Counted from the stretch's first letter, positions 35,722 through 44,439 are shown. The stretch is DNA of 64,000 bases from Myxococcota bacterium (GCA_029243605.1 JAQWRT010000005.1:1-64000); one strand, 5' to 3'. Notes: generated by a model from the sequence alone, not told the origin. A program made the numbers and translations.

Positions 35722-36696
35722 CTAGATGGGGGTGCTGCCGATCCACTCGTCCACTCGGGAGGCCAATTCTTCACCCACTTCCTCTTGGATGAAATGACCG
35801 ACCCCCGGCAGCAACGAATGGGGCTGGTCGGCTCCACCGGGCACTAATTCCTGAAGAATTGTTTCCCAACCGCGCGTAGTCGGATCGGAATCGGAGTAGA
35901 GGGTCAGGAAGGGACGTTCCCAGGTCCTAAGGAACTCGGTGGTCGCCCGATTGATACCCGCCCCGGGATCGTTTCTCGTTAAGGGGATCAAGGCCGGAAA
36001 TTGCCGCATTCCCGCCTTGGCTTCCTCACAGGGGAAGGGGGCATCGTAGGCTGCGGCTATCTCAGGAGTGACGGGTTCCTGCAGGGCACCGCTCATGGAC
36101 CAACTCGCCTCCATATCCTCCGAGCGTTGGCTGAAGAGAATCCAATCGAGCAGGCTTTCGGCGAGACAAACCTCGTTTTTGCCCGACCCGTGATTGGACC
36201 ATTCCAGCCGGCCGTTAAGGTCCGAACTCGCGGTGTGGAGCACGGTGTTGGAGACGACCACCCGGGCGAAGCGATCGGGTTCCTCGGCCACCACTCCCAG
36301 GCCGATCGCGCCCCCCCAGTCTTGACCGAAGAGCGTGATATTCCTCAGATCGAGAGCTACGACAAGTTCCCGTATCCACCCGATATGGGAGGCGAAAGAA
36401 TAACTCGCCCGTGCCGTGGGCTTGTCCGATTTGCCGAACCCGATGTGATCGGGCGCGATCGATCGATGGCCCAAAGCGGCAAGCCTGGAGATCATTTTTC
36501 GATAGCTGAAGGACCAGGTGGGTTCGCCATGCAGCATGAGAACCGGGTGAGCATCCGGATCGCCTTCGTCGACATAATGCATACGCAGCGGAGGGCCTTC
36601 GGCGTCAGCCCTCGAAGCGACCTCGACGAAATTGGGAGCGAAGGGATACCCGGGGAGGGAGTCGAAATTCTCTTCGGGGGTACGAAAGACCTCCAA
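35722..36696 (-). CDS. Haloalkane dehalogenase (alpha/beta hydrolase)
   Basis: I use TTG 36696, eight bases after AGGAGG, rather than the GTG at 36705 next to it. The 324-aa protein has HGEPTWSFSYRK with halide-binding Glu58, then FGQDWGG with nucleophile Asp126 and halide-binding Trp127, and catalytic His301 (GVGHFIQEE). This is the HLD-I arrangement of DhlA/DhmA-type enzymes, which hydrolyse carbon-halogen bonds to alcohols without cofactors. The substrate range cannot be read from sequence. Some family members have only esterase-like activity. Confidence 0.88.
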   Translation of the reverse strand: MEVFRTPEENFDSLPGYPFAPNFVEVASRADAEGPPLRMHYVDEGDPDAHPVLMLHGEPTWSFSYRKMISRLAALGHRSIAPDHIGFGKSDKPTARASYSFASHIGWIRELVVALDLRNITLFGQDWGGAIGLGVVAEEPDRFARVVVSNTVLHTASSDLNGRLEWSNHGSGKNEVCLAESLLDWILFSQRSEDMEASWSMSGALQEPVTPEIAAAYDAPFPCEEAKAGMRQFPALIPLTRNDPGAGINRATTEFLRTWERPFLTLYSDSDPTTRGWETILQELVPGGADQPHSLLPGVGHFIQEEVGEELASRVDEWIGSTPI

Positions 36697-37092
36697 TGAA
36701 CCCACCTCCTAGTGAGCGCCCACCCCGCAAGGGAAGGCTTTCAAGCCGCGCCCAGGGACCCGCTTCCCATGGCCGGCTAGTTTAACGCGTTCAACCAGCG
36801 CCGGAAGTCGGTGGGATCCGACCCCAAAAATCAAGGTGAGTGTTTTTGCCCCCTTAATTCCCACCCGACGCCCGACACCCAAGAAGCGACGCATCCTCTC
36901 GCTCGGGCTCGCCGGATCCAAGCAGTCCGATTGTCTCAACGGAATCCGGACCGAGCGGAGGTTCCAAAAGGTCGGTTCCAGGCGGCCAAAACCCTTGGGC
37001 TTCGAACACCCGAGTCGGTCCCCCCCAGGTGCAGCCGTGCGGGCGGGGGACGTGCGCCAAGGCCCGTCGGCGCGCGCTTCGATCCGGCACCG
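36697..37092. other. Gene-free stretch
   Basis: Nearly 400 bp without a credible gene. Open frames here are Arg/Pro-rich in all directions and lack ribosome-binding sites. It should contain the promoter of the dehalogenase gene and the end of the deazaflavin protein transcript. No hairpin or repeat stood out. Confidence 0.5.
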
Positions 37093-37554
37093 CTAGTCCG
37101 CCTGCTTTTCCAGAACGACCACAGGAATTTCGCGTCCGGCTCGCGCTTGATACTCCTGGTAAGCCGGGTAGACGGCCACCATGGATTCCCACAGCGAGGC
37201 TCGCTCGTCACCCTCCGCAGTGCGCGCCTTCGCGCGAAATTTTTCTGCGCCGACCTGCACTGAAACCTCGGGCACCTCGACAAGGTTCAGATACCAAGCG
37301 GGGTGTATAGGCGCGCCACCCTTCGAAGCCACGATCACATGACTCGTGCCGGACTCGCCGTAAATCAAGGGCAACATGCGCGGCTCTCCGCTTCGACGCC
37401 CCTGGGTGGTCAAGAGGAGCGTCGGAAAAACTCCCGAACCTCCTGCGGAAGAGGCATCCCACATATGACCATCACGGCCATCACTTTCGACATAGCGTTT
37501 CATGTGGTCCAGGATCCAGCCGGGCAGATCCAAATTTTCTTTTCCTTCAGTCAT
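37093..37554 (-). CDS. Deazaflavin (F420)-dependent nitroreductase family protein
   Basis: The 153-aa protein from ATG 37554 has the Ddn signature: LLLTTQGRRSGEPRMLPLIY, then VIVASKGGAPIHPAWYLNLV and VSVQVGAEKFRAKARTAEGD. These residues bind reduced F420 in actinobacterial relatives. It likely reduces quinones or other small molecules. With the LLM-type enzyme at 49524 it suggests that the organism makes F420, though no F420 biosynthesis gene is in the window. Confidence 0.87.
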   Translation of the reverse strand: MTEGKENLDLPGWILDHMKRYVESDGRDGHMWDASSAGGSGVFPTLLLTTQGRRSGEPRMLPLIYGESGTSHVIVASKGGAPIHPAWYLNLVEVPEVSVQVGAEKFRAKARTAEGDERASLWESMVAVYPAYQEYQARAGREIPVVVLEKQAD

Positions 37555-37765
37555 TTTGGTCGACCTCTCCATGTTGATTCACGTAGACGTTAAAAATGAG
37601 TATGCCGTATTTCACAACTTCGGCGAAAGAACCCAAAACTCTCGATCACGAAGTGAGCGATGGCCAAGAGATTTTTCTCTACCCGCGTTTTTGCGCCCGA
37701 GCGACTGCTTGAATACAAAAATAAAATCGCTCTTGCTGGATCCAGCGGAGCGAATCCTTCAACGC

Positions 37766-38062
37766 TTAGCCCGAGAACACAACTCTATAATGTTCCACAT
37801 CGGGGAAAATTTCATAGAACGAATGAAGAAGCTCTTTCCAACGCGAGTATTCCTTTGATCCACGAAAGCCTTCGGTGTGATCTTCCAACTTTTCCCAACG
37901 AATCTGAAGAAGGAATCTTGAATTCTTTTCAACGCAACGAAGAAGTTCGTGGGAGCAGTAGCCCGGCATCGAGGCCACAATGGCCTGGGCTTCCGAAAAC
38001 GCCCGCTGGAAGGCCTCTTCTTCCCCAGCCTTCACATCCAAAATGACGGACTCCAAAATCAT
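37766..38062 (-). CDS. Antibiotic biosynthesis monooxygenase (ABM) domain protein
   Basis: ATG 38062 is chosen because AAGGAG lies six bases upstream. The 98-aa product is a complete ABM ferredoxin-like fold: MILESVILDVKAGEEEAFQR, FSEAQAIVASMPGYCSHELL, FLLQIRWEKLEDHTEGFRGS, then KELLHSFYE. Members oxidise polyaromatic compounds or degrade haem, and many only bind ligands. It is divergent from the NTF2-like gene, with a repeat-bearing region between. Confidence 0.85.
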   Translation of the reverse strand: MILESVILDVKAGEEEAFQRAFSEAQAIVASMPGYCSHELLRCVEKNSRFLLQIRWEKLEDHTEGFRGSKEYSRWKELLHSFYEIFPDVEHYRVVFSG

Positions 38063-38140
38063 TCCCGACTCCTTGATCATAAATTCGATTCGGTCCTCGA
38101 CCGTTCTTCCATATCCACGCCCCCCCGTGAGCAGGGAAGG

Positions 38141-38195
38141 TCCTGCAACGTAACGGGGCAAATCTTGCAACTGGAACGGGGCAAATCTTGCAGGA
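38141..38195. repeat. 17-bp direct repeat flanked by an 8-bp inverted repeat
   Basis: ACGGGGCAAATCTTGCA occurs at 38153-38169 and 38176-38192, 23 bp apart. The pair is bracketed by TCCTGCAA at 38141-38148 and its inverse TTGCAGGA at 38188-38195. The block lies in the 260-bp gap between the divergent ABM and NTF2-like genes, so it is a candidate operator. No binding protein is known. Confidence 0.75.
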
Positions 38196-38323
38196 ACAAC
38201 GACTGGGCTAGGCTCCCCATCGGGATCCACTCCCCGACGAGAGCCGATGGGGCCAGTCGCCCGCAAACACTCACCAGGGTAGGCCTTCGGGAGCCGCCAT
38301 CGCGACCGGGGAAGGGGAACGAA

Positions 38324-38770
38324 ATGATCGAGCAAGTTATCGAAAAATGGCATAAGTACTTGAAAGGAAAGCTTTCTGGAGGGTTGGACGAGCTCCTAGA
38401 CGAGCACGTGATCTTCTATTCGCCGGTGGTCTACACACCTCAGGAGGGGCGCGAGATCACCAAGCTCTACCTCGCCGCGGCAGCCGGGACTTTCGGAGGC
38501 GACCCCGGTGAGGAAGGGGCGACTTCCGCAGCCGGCGACGACTCCCAATCCGGTTCCTTTCGCTACACCAAGCAGGTGCTGTCGGGGAACCAGGCCGTGC
38601 TCGAGTTTGAAAGCAAGATCGGCGGAAAATACGTCAACGGAGTCGACATCATCGAGTGCAACGACGAGGGCAAGATCATCGAGTTCAGGGTGATGATCCG
38701 CCCGCTCCAGGCGGTGAACATGATCCACCAGCAAATGGCGTCGATGCTCAAACAGATTCAGGACAGCTAG
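38324..38770 (+). CDS. NTF2-like / SnoaL-like protein
   Basis: The 148-aa protein from ATG 38324 (GGGGAACGAA upstream) has an NTF2-like pattern: WHKYLKGKLSGGLDELLDEH, VIFYSPVVYTPQEGREITKL, YTKQVLSGNQAVLEFESKIG, KYVNGVDIIECNDEGKIIEF, RVMIRPLQAV. It binds or transforms a small hydrophobic ligand in a cone-shaped pocket; function not known. It is followed by a strong hairpin terminator. Confidence 0.85.
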   Translation: MIEQVIEKWHKYLKGKLSGGLDELLDEHVIFYSPVVYTPQEGREITKLYLAAAAGTFGGDPGEEGATSAAGDDSQSGSFRYTKQVLSGNQAVLEFESKIGGKYVNGVDIIECNDEGKIIEFRVMIRPLQAVNMIHQQMASMLKQIQDS

Positions 38771-38783
38771 CCCCGAATAGACG

Positions 38784-38824
38784 AAGGGGGGATACCGGCA
38801 ACTCCGGTATCCCCCCTTATTTTT
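38784..38824. terminator. Rho-independent terminator, bidirectional
   Basis: A perfect 15-bp stem (38784-38798 with 38804-38818) with the 5-base loop CAACT is followed by TTATTTTTT on the + strand. It lies between the convergent NTF2-like and ald genes and can serve both transcripts. Confidence 0.93.
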
Positions 38825-38839
38825 TCCTACCCGCTCTTG

Positions 38840-39910
38840 CTAGAGCAAGGCGTCGTGCACGAGCCGGCCAGCTTGAACGTTCAAGCCTCCAGCAAGGTGC
38901 TTGTTTTCGACGCAGGCTTTCTCCCAGCCCAGATCAGCGATCGCTTTGACAAAGGGAAGCGTGACGTTCGCCAGGGCAAATGTCGAAGTTCGCGGCACTC
39001 CACCCGGCATGTTGCTCACGCAATAATGAACAACGCTATCGACCACGAAAGTCGGTTCTGCATGGCTGGTTGGGCGACTGGTTTCGAAACAGCCGCCTTG
39101 ATCGATCGAGATATCGACAAGTACCGATCCGGCTTTCATTCTCTTGACCATCTCCCTGCTGACCAATTTCGGCGCAGCGGCGCCCGGGATCAGGACGGCC
39201 CCCACGACGAGGTCGGCTTCTACCACGAGCCGGTCGACCGTATCCGGCGATGCATGCGCAGTTTTTATCTGGTTACCGAATTGCGATGACAACTCTCGAA
39301 GTCTCTTGGCCGAGCGATCGACAACGGTGACGTCCGCCTTCATACCCACAGCGATTTCCGCTGCGTTGGTACCCGCAACGCCGCCCCCGAGGATCACGAC
39401 CTTGGCCGGGGCAACTCCGGAAACGCCCCCGAGAAGGACTCCCAATCCACCCGCGGCTTTTTGAAGATTTTCTGCACCGACTTGAACGGACATGCGCCCA
39501 GCCACTTCGCTCATCGGTGTGAGCAGGGGAAGCGAGCCATCATCGGCCGTCACCGTCTCGTAGGCGATGGCCGTCACCCCGGACTCGCAAAGCGCAGCCG
39601 CCTGCTCGGGATCCGCCGCCAAGTGGAGGTAGGTAAAGAGAACCTGGTCCGGTCGCAGTCGCGCACACTCGGTGAGTTGGGGTTCCTTGACCTTCACAAT
39701 CAAATCCGAGTCCGCGAAGACTTCGTCGGCGGTCCCGGCGATCCGGGCTCCCACCCTCGCGTAGTCCGCATCGGAAAAACCGATTCCGGCACCCGCCCCG
39801 GCTTCCACGGATACCTCGTGCCCGGCGGCCACCAGTTCCGAGACGCCCGACGGCACGATCCCGACCCGGTACTCGTGCACTTTGATCTCCTTGGGGACTC
39901 CGATCCGCAT
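38840..39910 (-). CDS. ald: Alanine dehydrogenase
   Basis: The 356-aa protein begins MRIGVPKEIKVHEYRVGIVP and has VKVKEPQ (substrate Lys), YLHLAADPEQ (catalytic His), the Rossmann loop VVILGGGVAGTNAAEIAVG near 170-188, and VDISIDQGGCFETSRPTSH. All are diagnostic for NAD-dependent L-alanine dehydrogenase, which interconverts alanine and pyruvate plus ammonia. An Lrp/AsnC-type gene is divergent 150 bp away and is the probable regulator, as in AldR-ald pairs. Confidence 0.96.
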   Translation of the reverse strand: MRIGVPKEIKVHEYRVGIVPSGVSELVAAGHEVSVEAGAGAGIGFSDADYARVGARIAGTADEVFADSDLIVKVKEPQLTECARLRPDQVLFTYLHLAADPEQAAALCESGVTAIAYETVTADDGSLPLLTPMSEVAGRMSVQVGAENLQKAAGGLGVLLGGVSGVAPAKVVILGGGVAGTNAAEIAVGMKADVTVVDRSAKRLRELSSQFGNQIKTAHASPDTVDRLVVEADLVVGAVLIPGAAAPKLVSREMVKRMKAGSVLVDISIDQGGCFETSRPTSHAEPTFVVDSVVHYCVSNMPGGVPRTSTFALANVTLPFVKAIADLGWEKACVENKHLAGGLNVQAGRLVHDALL

Positions 39911-39954
39911 GCTCTTCTCCTCCTGGGGCGAGATCGGGTATCGACCTCAACTCA

Positions 39955-40056
39955 ATAATATGCTGTTTTTCCTCGTTTATTCTTGTTTGTTCGACTCTAA
40001 ATTTCCTTAATACAGCATAATCTGTCCCTTTTATGAACTTAAACGGTTTATTCTTG
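39955..40056. promoter_or_regulatory. Candidate Lrp/AldR binding region between ald and lrp
   Basis: The AT-rich 150-bp intergenic region carries GTTTATTCTTG twice (39975-39985 and 40046-40056, 71 bp apart, close to seven helical turns). It also has an inverted pair ATATGCTGT / ACAGCATAA around 39958-39966 and 40012-40020. Spaced repeats of this kind fit the octameric wrapping mode of Lrp/AsnC regulators. The binding assignment is inferred from position and pattern. Confidence 0.55.
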
Positions 40057-40060
40057 CTTC

Positions 40061-40522
40061 ATGGACTCTTATGACCGTTCAATTCTTGCGACGCTCCAGG
40101 AAGAGGGTCGGATCGCCAATGTTCAACTCGCCGAGAAAGTTCACCTCTCGGAGTCCGCCTGCCTGCGCCGGGTCCGGGCCCTCGAGGCCAAGGGCATCAT
40201 CGAGGGCTACTCCGCCCGGGTGGACCCCCAGAAGGCCGGCCTGCCGGGCATCGTCTTCGTCAGCATCACCCTCGAGCGTCAGGACCAGGACGAACTTCAG
40301 GTCTTTGAGGACGCCGCCCGGGCGATCCCCGAGGTCATGGACTGCTACCTCATGACCGGCGAATTCGACTACCTGCTCCGAGTCGTGGTCGCCGATACCG
40401 AAGATTTCGAGCGCATTCATCGCCAGGGGCTGACGCGACTTCCCGGCGTTGCCCGGGTCCACTCAAGCTTCGCCCTGCGCACCGTTCAGAAGAGCGCCGC
40501 CCTTCCTATCCCAGAACCATGA
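40061..40522 (+). CDS. Lrp/AsnC-family regulator, probable ald regulator
   Basis: The 153-aa protein has the winged-helix N-terminus MDSYDRSILATLQEEGRIAN, then VQLAEKVHLSESACLRRVRA. A RAM ligand domain follows (DCYLMTGEFDYLLRVVVADT). These proteins sense amino acids. Divergent placement next to ald makes alanine a likely effector and ald a likely target. Confidence 0.92.
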   Translation: MDSYDRSILATLQEEGRIANVQLAEKVHLSESACLRRVRALEAKGIIEGYSARVDPQKAGLPGIVFVSITLERQDQDELQVFEDAARAIPEVMDCYLMTGEFDYLLRVVVADTEDFERIHRQGLTRLPGVARVHSSFALRTVQKSAALPIPEP

Positions 40523-40552
40523 AGCCGGCGCAACGCTTATCAACGGCGCATC

Positions 40553-40993
40553 TCAAGACTGCCAGGGGTCGTAGTCTCCGAAGCTCCAAACGTTGCCGTC
40601 GAGGTCGAGACAGCTATATCCTCGGCCGCCGTAATCCTGATCCTGAATTTCCATCATGACCGAGGCACCTGCGGCCACCGCCCGGGCGTAGTGCGCATCG
40701 GGGTCGGGGACGACGAGATAGATCGCCTGATTCGTTTTCTCTCCAAGTTCACTCGCCGGCCGCACCTTCCGATCGAATCCGTTCCCTCCATGGGAATCGG
40801 CCGAAGCCAACATGATCATCGCGTTTCCGTGGATGAGTTGCGCATGAACGATGGTTTCTTCGTTCTCCCCAGGGACAACAAGGTGCTCTTCGAACCCAAA
40901 AGCCTGGCAAAGCCAATCGATGGCGCGCCGAGCATTGGGATAGCGAAGAGAGGGCACAATCGAACTTGCAATATTTCCGGACTTTTTATCCAC
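40553..40993 (-). CDS. VOC-family (glyoxalase/bleomycin-resistance fold) protein
   Basis: From GTG 40993 the 146-aa protein has two beta-alpha-beta-beta-beta units: PSLRYPNARRAIDWLCQAFG, HAQLIHGNAMIML, then QAIYLVVPDPDAHYARAVAA and YSCLDLDGNVWSFGDYDP. It resembles PhnB-like VOC proteins with one or two metal ligands (His, Glu-type positions). Activity unknown. It is the last gene of the leftward run that begins with the CYP51-ferredoxin gene; the gap to the previous gene is 38 bp. Confidence 0.82.
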   Translation of the reverse strand: MDKKSGNIASSIVPSLRYPNARRAIDWLCQAFGFEEHLVVPGENEETIVHAQLIHGNAMIMLASADSHGGNGFDRKVRPASELGEKTNQAIYLVVPDPDAHYARAVAAGASVMMEIQDQDYGGRGYSCLDLDGNVWSFGDYDPWQS

Positions 40994-41031
40994 GCCCCAC
41001 CGCCAACTCCGAATGGCCGAATGATAAGGGT

Positions 41032-42009
41032 TTAATTGCTCGTACGAAGAGCGCGAAGATCGCGTAGATAGAGAAGGCCCAATACGCATCGGCCTAAGGT
41101 CAAGGCGATGGGGAAGACCAGGCCAAAAGCGACGATCTCGGCCTGCTCCCCGTAATCGGACCAGAAGAAAACCATCGCTGCGGCCTGGGTTCCCAGACCC
41201 GCCGGCGCGATGGGAATCGCGGCGACCAGCATGATGACCGGCGCCGACGCAAGGGCGAGGGCAAAGGGAATTTCGATCCCGAAGGCGTGGCTGCCCGCCC
41301 AGAAGATCCATATAAAGACGAGAAAATAGGCAAGCTTGATCAGAACGATGAAAGCGAAATCCGCAGGTCTCGCCAAGCGGTAGCTGCGAACGATGGACGC
41401 ATTTCGAACCCGGCCCAACCAACGCCACCCAGGAACTGAAGCCGCCAGGAGGAGGAGAAGCAGAGCCTGGATCGAAAACGTCACCCCGGCCACGTGTCGG
41501 AGGGTCTCAATCGTCGAAGTCGCAGCAAAAACCGAAGATCCCACCAGGGCCAGGCCGAGCATGATCAAAGCATCGCAATTTCCATAGAGAAAGAGCGAAC
41601 TCGTCGACTCCAGGGCGGGAACCGATTTGAAGCGCTTCAAGTAGACCACGATCGCCGCAGTCCCCACGTTCCAGTTCAGAGCGGTGAGGATATAGGTGAC
41701 CCCGCGCATGGAGCGCGCCTCGGACCAGACCAGCGGAGCGTTGAATCGCGTGATTAGGTAGGCGAGGGCTCTGGAATCGAGAAGAAACCAGAAGATCACC
41801 GCAGCGATCATCTCGGGAACGAAGAGATCGAGTCGCGCGTCCCGGGCGGCCAAGCCCACCTGGGCAATCGGAACCTCCCAGAGCAGGAAGACGAAAATCC
41901 CGACAGCCCCTAGCCAGGGGGCAAGGCTTCGCAGCCAGCCCGAAGCTCTTGACGCCTCCCCAGGCGCTTGGGGATCTAAGCCTTGATCGATATCACCGGA
42001 CTCTTCCAT
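41032..42009 (-). CDS. Flippase-like integral membrane protein (LPG-synthase TM/UPF0104-like)
   Basis: The 325-aa protein has about eight membrane helices. The C-terminal block AAIPIAPAGLGTQAAAMVFF is the conserved element of the lysylphosphatidylglycerol synthase TM / YbhN-like family, whose members include lipid flippases. No aminoacyl-transfer domain is attached. In this operon it may move or retain a lipid product. The family call is moderate because only this motif is strong. Gap to the SDR gene upstream is 48 bp. Confidence 0.7.
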   Translation of the reverse strand: MEESGDIDQGLDPQAPGEASRASGWLRSLAPWLGAVGIFVFLLWEVPIAQVGLAARDARLDLFVPEMIAAVIFWFLLDSRALAYLITRFNAPLVWSEARSMRGVTYILTALNWNVGTAAIVVYLKRFKSVPALESTSSLFLYGNCDALIMLGLALVGSSVFAATSTIETLRHVAGVTFSIQALLLLLLAASVPGWRWLGRVRNASIVRSYRLARPADFAFIVLIKLAYFLVFIWIFWAGSHAFGIEIPFALALASAPVIMLVAAIPIAPAGLGTQAAAMVFFWSDYGEQAEIVAFGLVFPIALTLGRCVLGLLYLRDLRALRTSN

Positions 42010-42057
42010 CGAACGGGAAGCATACCGGGTTTCGCCTCGGCACAGATAAAGAACCGA

Positions 42058-43092
42058 CTAGGGTCGATTCTCCCGGCGGGGAGGCGGGGGATCGCTGCCG
42101 CATTCCAGCGAGGGAACCGCCGACGCCGGCAAGCGGCCGGCCTCGACCAGCCAGACGAAAAGATCGCGAATCGTCTCCCGGGGATCGCGCCAGTCTATTC
42201 CGAGTTCGGCCACCTGACGCGAATTCTCCATACGCGGGAATCGCGTGGCGATTTCAAGACCTTCCCCGGTCATTGGCATCCTCTTCCCCGTCAACGTGGC
42301 AACCCTGTCCAGGGATCGGCCCGTGAGCCGGAGCAGCCAGCCCGGGGCCGCCAGTCGCGGAATTTCGGCACCCGTCACCTCTTCGAGCAGGCCCGTGAAC
42401 TCGTCCCAATCGAAATAGTGACCCGCGGCGATGACCCGGCCGACCCTCTCCTCCTCCAGCATGCCTACGAGCAACCACGCCAGATCACGCACATCCAAGA
42501 GTTGGTTACCCCCTTGGCTCCGAAGCGTTCGGCGGAGGAAGGATCTATACGCCTTGACGGATTCGCTGAATCCCGGGTCATCCGGCCCGACCACCCCCGG
42601 TGGATACACCAGGGCGACTCGGGCGCCCGCATCCTGCTGCCCGCGCACCCACCCGTCGCACTCGGCCTTCGAGCGGCCATAACGCGTGCGACTTTGCACC
42701 AGTGGAGAGTCCTCGGTGGGCGAGCGAGTGGGATCAAAAATCGCTGTTACGCTCGAAACGAAAATTGCATAGATCCCCTTGGCGACGGCCTGTCCGACCA
42801 CCTCCTCGGTCCCCCGAAGGTTGTCCGAAAAATCCGCTTGGGCGGCGGTGACCGAGACGCCGGCGGCGGCATGAACCACGGCTTCCACCCCCTCAAGGGC
42901 CCGGCTGACCGCCTTCGGGTCGGTCATATCACCCTGGACTCTCTCGTCGGCTTTGATCCCAAGCGGCCCGAGCACCCGTTCGCCCTTGGTTGCATCCCGG
43001 ACGAGCGCACGCACGCCGTGGCCTTGAGCCAAAAGACGGGCGGCCAAGTGATAGCCGATAAAGCCCGTGGCGCCGGTGACCAATACTTTCAT
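42058..43092 (-). CDS. Extended SDR (NAD-dependent epimerase / 3beta-HSD-like)
   Basis: The 344-aa protein has TGATGFIGYHLAARLLAQGH at residues 6-25 and VVHAAAGVS near 72. The catalytic YGRSK (Tyr and Lys) is near 140, with SSVTA supplying Ser. The C-terminal domain is helical. It resembles 3-beta-hydroxysteroid dehydrogenase / dihydroflavonol reductase-like extended SDRs. In an operon led by a CYP51-type P450, a steroid or sterol 3-ketone/C4 step is an attractive inference but unproven. It is 34 bp after the stop of the duplicated-domain gene. Confidence 0.85.
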   Translation of the reverse strand: MKVLVTGATGFIGYHLAARLLAQGHGVRALVRDATKGERVLGPLGIKADERVQGDMTDPKAVSRALEGVEAVVHAAAGVSVTAAQADFSDNLRGTEEVVGQAVAKGIYAIFVSSVTAIFDPTRSPTEDSPLVQSRTRYGRSKAECDGWVRGQQDAGARVALVYPPGVVGPDDPGFSESVKAYRSFLRRTLRSQGGNQLLDVRDLAWLLVGMLEEERVGRVIAAGHYFDWDEFTGLLEEVTGAEIPRLAAPGWLLRLTGRSLDRVATLTGKRMPMTGEGLEIATRFPRMENSRQVAELGIDWRDPRETIRDLFVWLVEAGRLPASAVPSLECGSDPPPPRRENRP

Positions 43093-43126
43093 GGCTTCCT
43101 TTGAGTCCCCAGTGCGTCCGCGTGCT

Positions 43127-44437
43127 TCACCCGCGCAACGGCCGTCGCTGCTCGAATTCGAAGGCGGCCCCTCGGCTGATTCGGGCCAGTTTCAATTCTT
43201 GGGGTTCGGGTCGAAGTTCCCCAGCGGGGTCTATTTCCACGAGCCAGGCCAGGCCTCCCCCGGCCGGCCGGGGCAGTGCATGGCAGCGCGCCCGGGGATT
43301 CACGACACCGGCGATCGCCTCGATGGCCGGATGCGAGGCTTCTCCGAGACCGGCGAACCACGAGAGGGCGTCTTCCTCGGCCAGAGCTGGGCAGTCGTGA
43401 AGGGTCAACCGGACGCTGCGAGCGTCGACGATCTCGAGGGAAATTTCGGAGTAGGTCCTGGGATGGAAACAAGGGTGAATCTGCAAAACCTTGGCGATGG
43501 CGTCGATGCCCTCTCCTTCGATCCCCAGTGCGCGAATAATCCTTTCGGCGGTCAGCGCACCGATTCCCGTCCATTGAGATCGGCCGAGTTCGGCGGCGGC
43601 ATCCTCGTCCAGGCGTTGGCTGGCGCAGAGCATGAAAGCTCTGGCCAAGAGGTGACTCTGCACGGCGAACTCCTGGATCACGATACCCAGCGCCTGATGA
43701 GACAAGTCCTCAAGTTGGAACCCCGGGTCGAAGGCGCCCGAGTAATCGGGCCAGCCGCCGGCTTCGGCTTCGTCGGCAAAGGGGACAAGGCCCACCGCCG
43801 CCAAGAGCGAACCCTTTAGGATCTCGAGATTGGGATGTTGCTCGTAGGGCTGACTTTCGTCATCGATGGCCACGGACCAGCGGCAATGGGGCTGCCGATC
43901 GGCGGGAACCCGGGGCGGACGGTGCAGGGGGCGCATCTTCATGCACGGGTGGGTGGCCGCCGCCGTCGCGTCGAAGGTCGGATCCTCGATATCGTGGCAC
44001 ATGAGTTTCACGCGTTGCTCACCGAAGGGCTCGACGTCGAGGAGAGCACCGCAATGGGGAAGCCAAAACTCCCCATAATCGGGCCCCTCGAGGCTGAATT
44101 GGAAATCCATGAATTGGTGCGGCGCACCAATATCGAGCTGCAGGTTCTTGAAAACCGTCCCCACTTCGTGCCCCTCGAAGCGCATCGATCGTTGCATGCG
44201 GGCGGAATAGAGAGGGCTCGCCGCCATCCACTCTTCGATGGAAAACTGAACGTAGGCGTTCCCGCCAAATTTTTTCGCCACCAGGGGCAAGCCCACCCGG
44301 TCCTGGAGGTGACCATTCAAGAGGTACTCGCGCCCTAGATCCGCCAGGGTCTGGCGCGAAAAACTCGCGAGCCCGACCTCCGGGTCGAAGGGCCCTGAAT
44401 AATCGTCGAGGAGTGTATTTCCAATGGGGCTCTTCAT
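43127..44437 (-). CDS. Uncharacterised protein with two tandem homologous halves
   Basis: The ATG at 44437 (MKSPIGNTLLDDYSGPFDPE) lies two bases after the upstream stop. The 436-aa protein is an internal duplication: residues 12-193 and 231-420 share DYSGxFDP, a long helical block, HDI/HDC, a Pro/Arg-rich segment (THPCMKMRPLHRPPR versus NPRARCHALPRP) and WxVxID. Each half has Cys and His residues at matching places (Cys147-His148; His-Asp-Cys in half two). I recognise no family. Tight linkage to the CYP51-ferredoxin gene suggests a role with the same substrate. Confidence 0.75.
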   Translation of the reverse strand: MKSPIGNTLLDDYSGPFDPEVGLASFSRQTLADLGREYLLNGHLQDRVGLPLVAKKFGGNAYVQFSIEEWMAASPLYSARMQRSMRFEGHEVGTVFKNLQLDIGAPHQFMDFQFSLEGPDYGEFWLPHCGALLDVEPFGEQRVKLMCHDIEDPTFDATAAATHPCMKMRPLHRPPRVPADRQPHCRWSVAIDDESQPYEQHPNLEILKGSLLAAVGLVPFADEAEAGGWPDYSGAFDPGFQLEDLSHQALGIVIQEFAVQSHLLARAFMLCASQRLDEDAAAELGRSQWTGIGALTAERIIRALGIEGEGIDAIAKVLQIHPCFHPRTYSEISLEIVDARSVRLTLHDCPALAEEDALSWFAGLGEASHPAIEAIAGVVNPRARCHALPRPAGGGLAWLVEIDPAGELRPEPQELKLARISRGAAFEFEQRRPLRG

Positions 44438-44439
44438 GG

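Noticed and set aside
36836..37096. Small protein gene in the gap after the dehalogenase
   Set aside because: No ribosome-binding site, Arg/Pro/Ser-rich translation and competing frames of equal quality in other directions.
40994..41428. N-terminal extension of the VOC protein
   Set aside because: It overlaps the flippase-like gene in another frame and has low-complexity sequence; the VOC fold begins at about 40993.
41983..43104. Long open frame on the + strand opposite the flippase and SDR genes
   Set aside because: It is antisense to two well-supported genes with clear motifs; its translation is Arg/Pro/Gly-rich with no domain.
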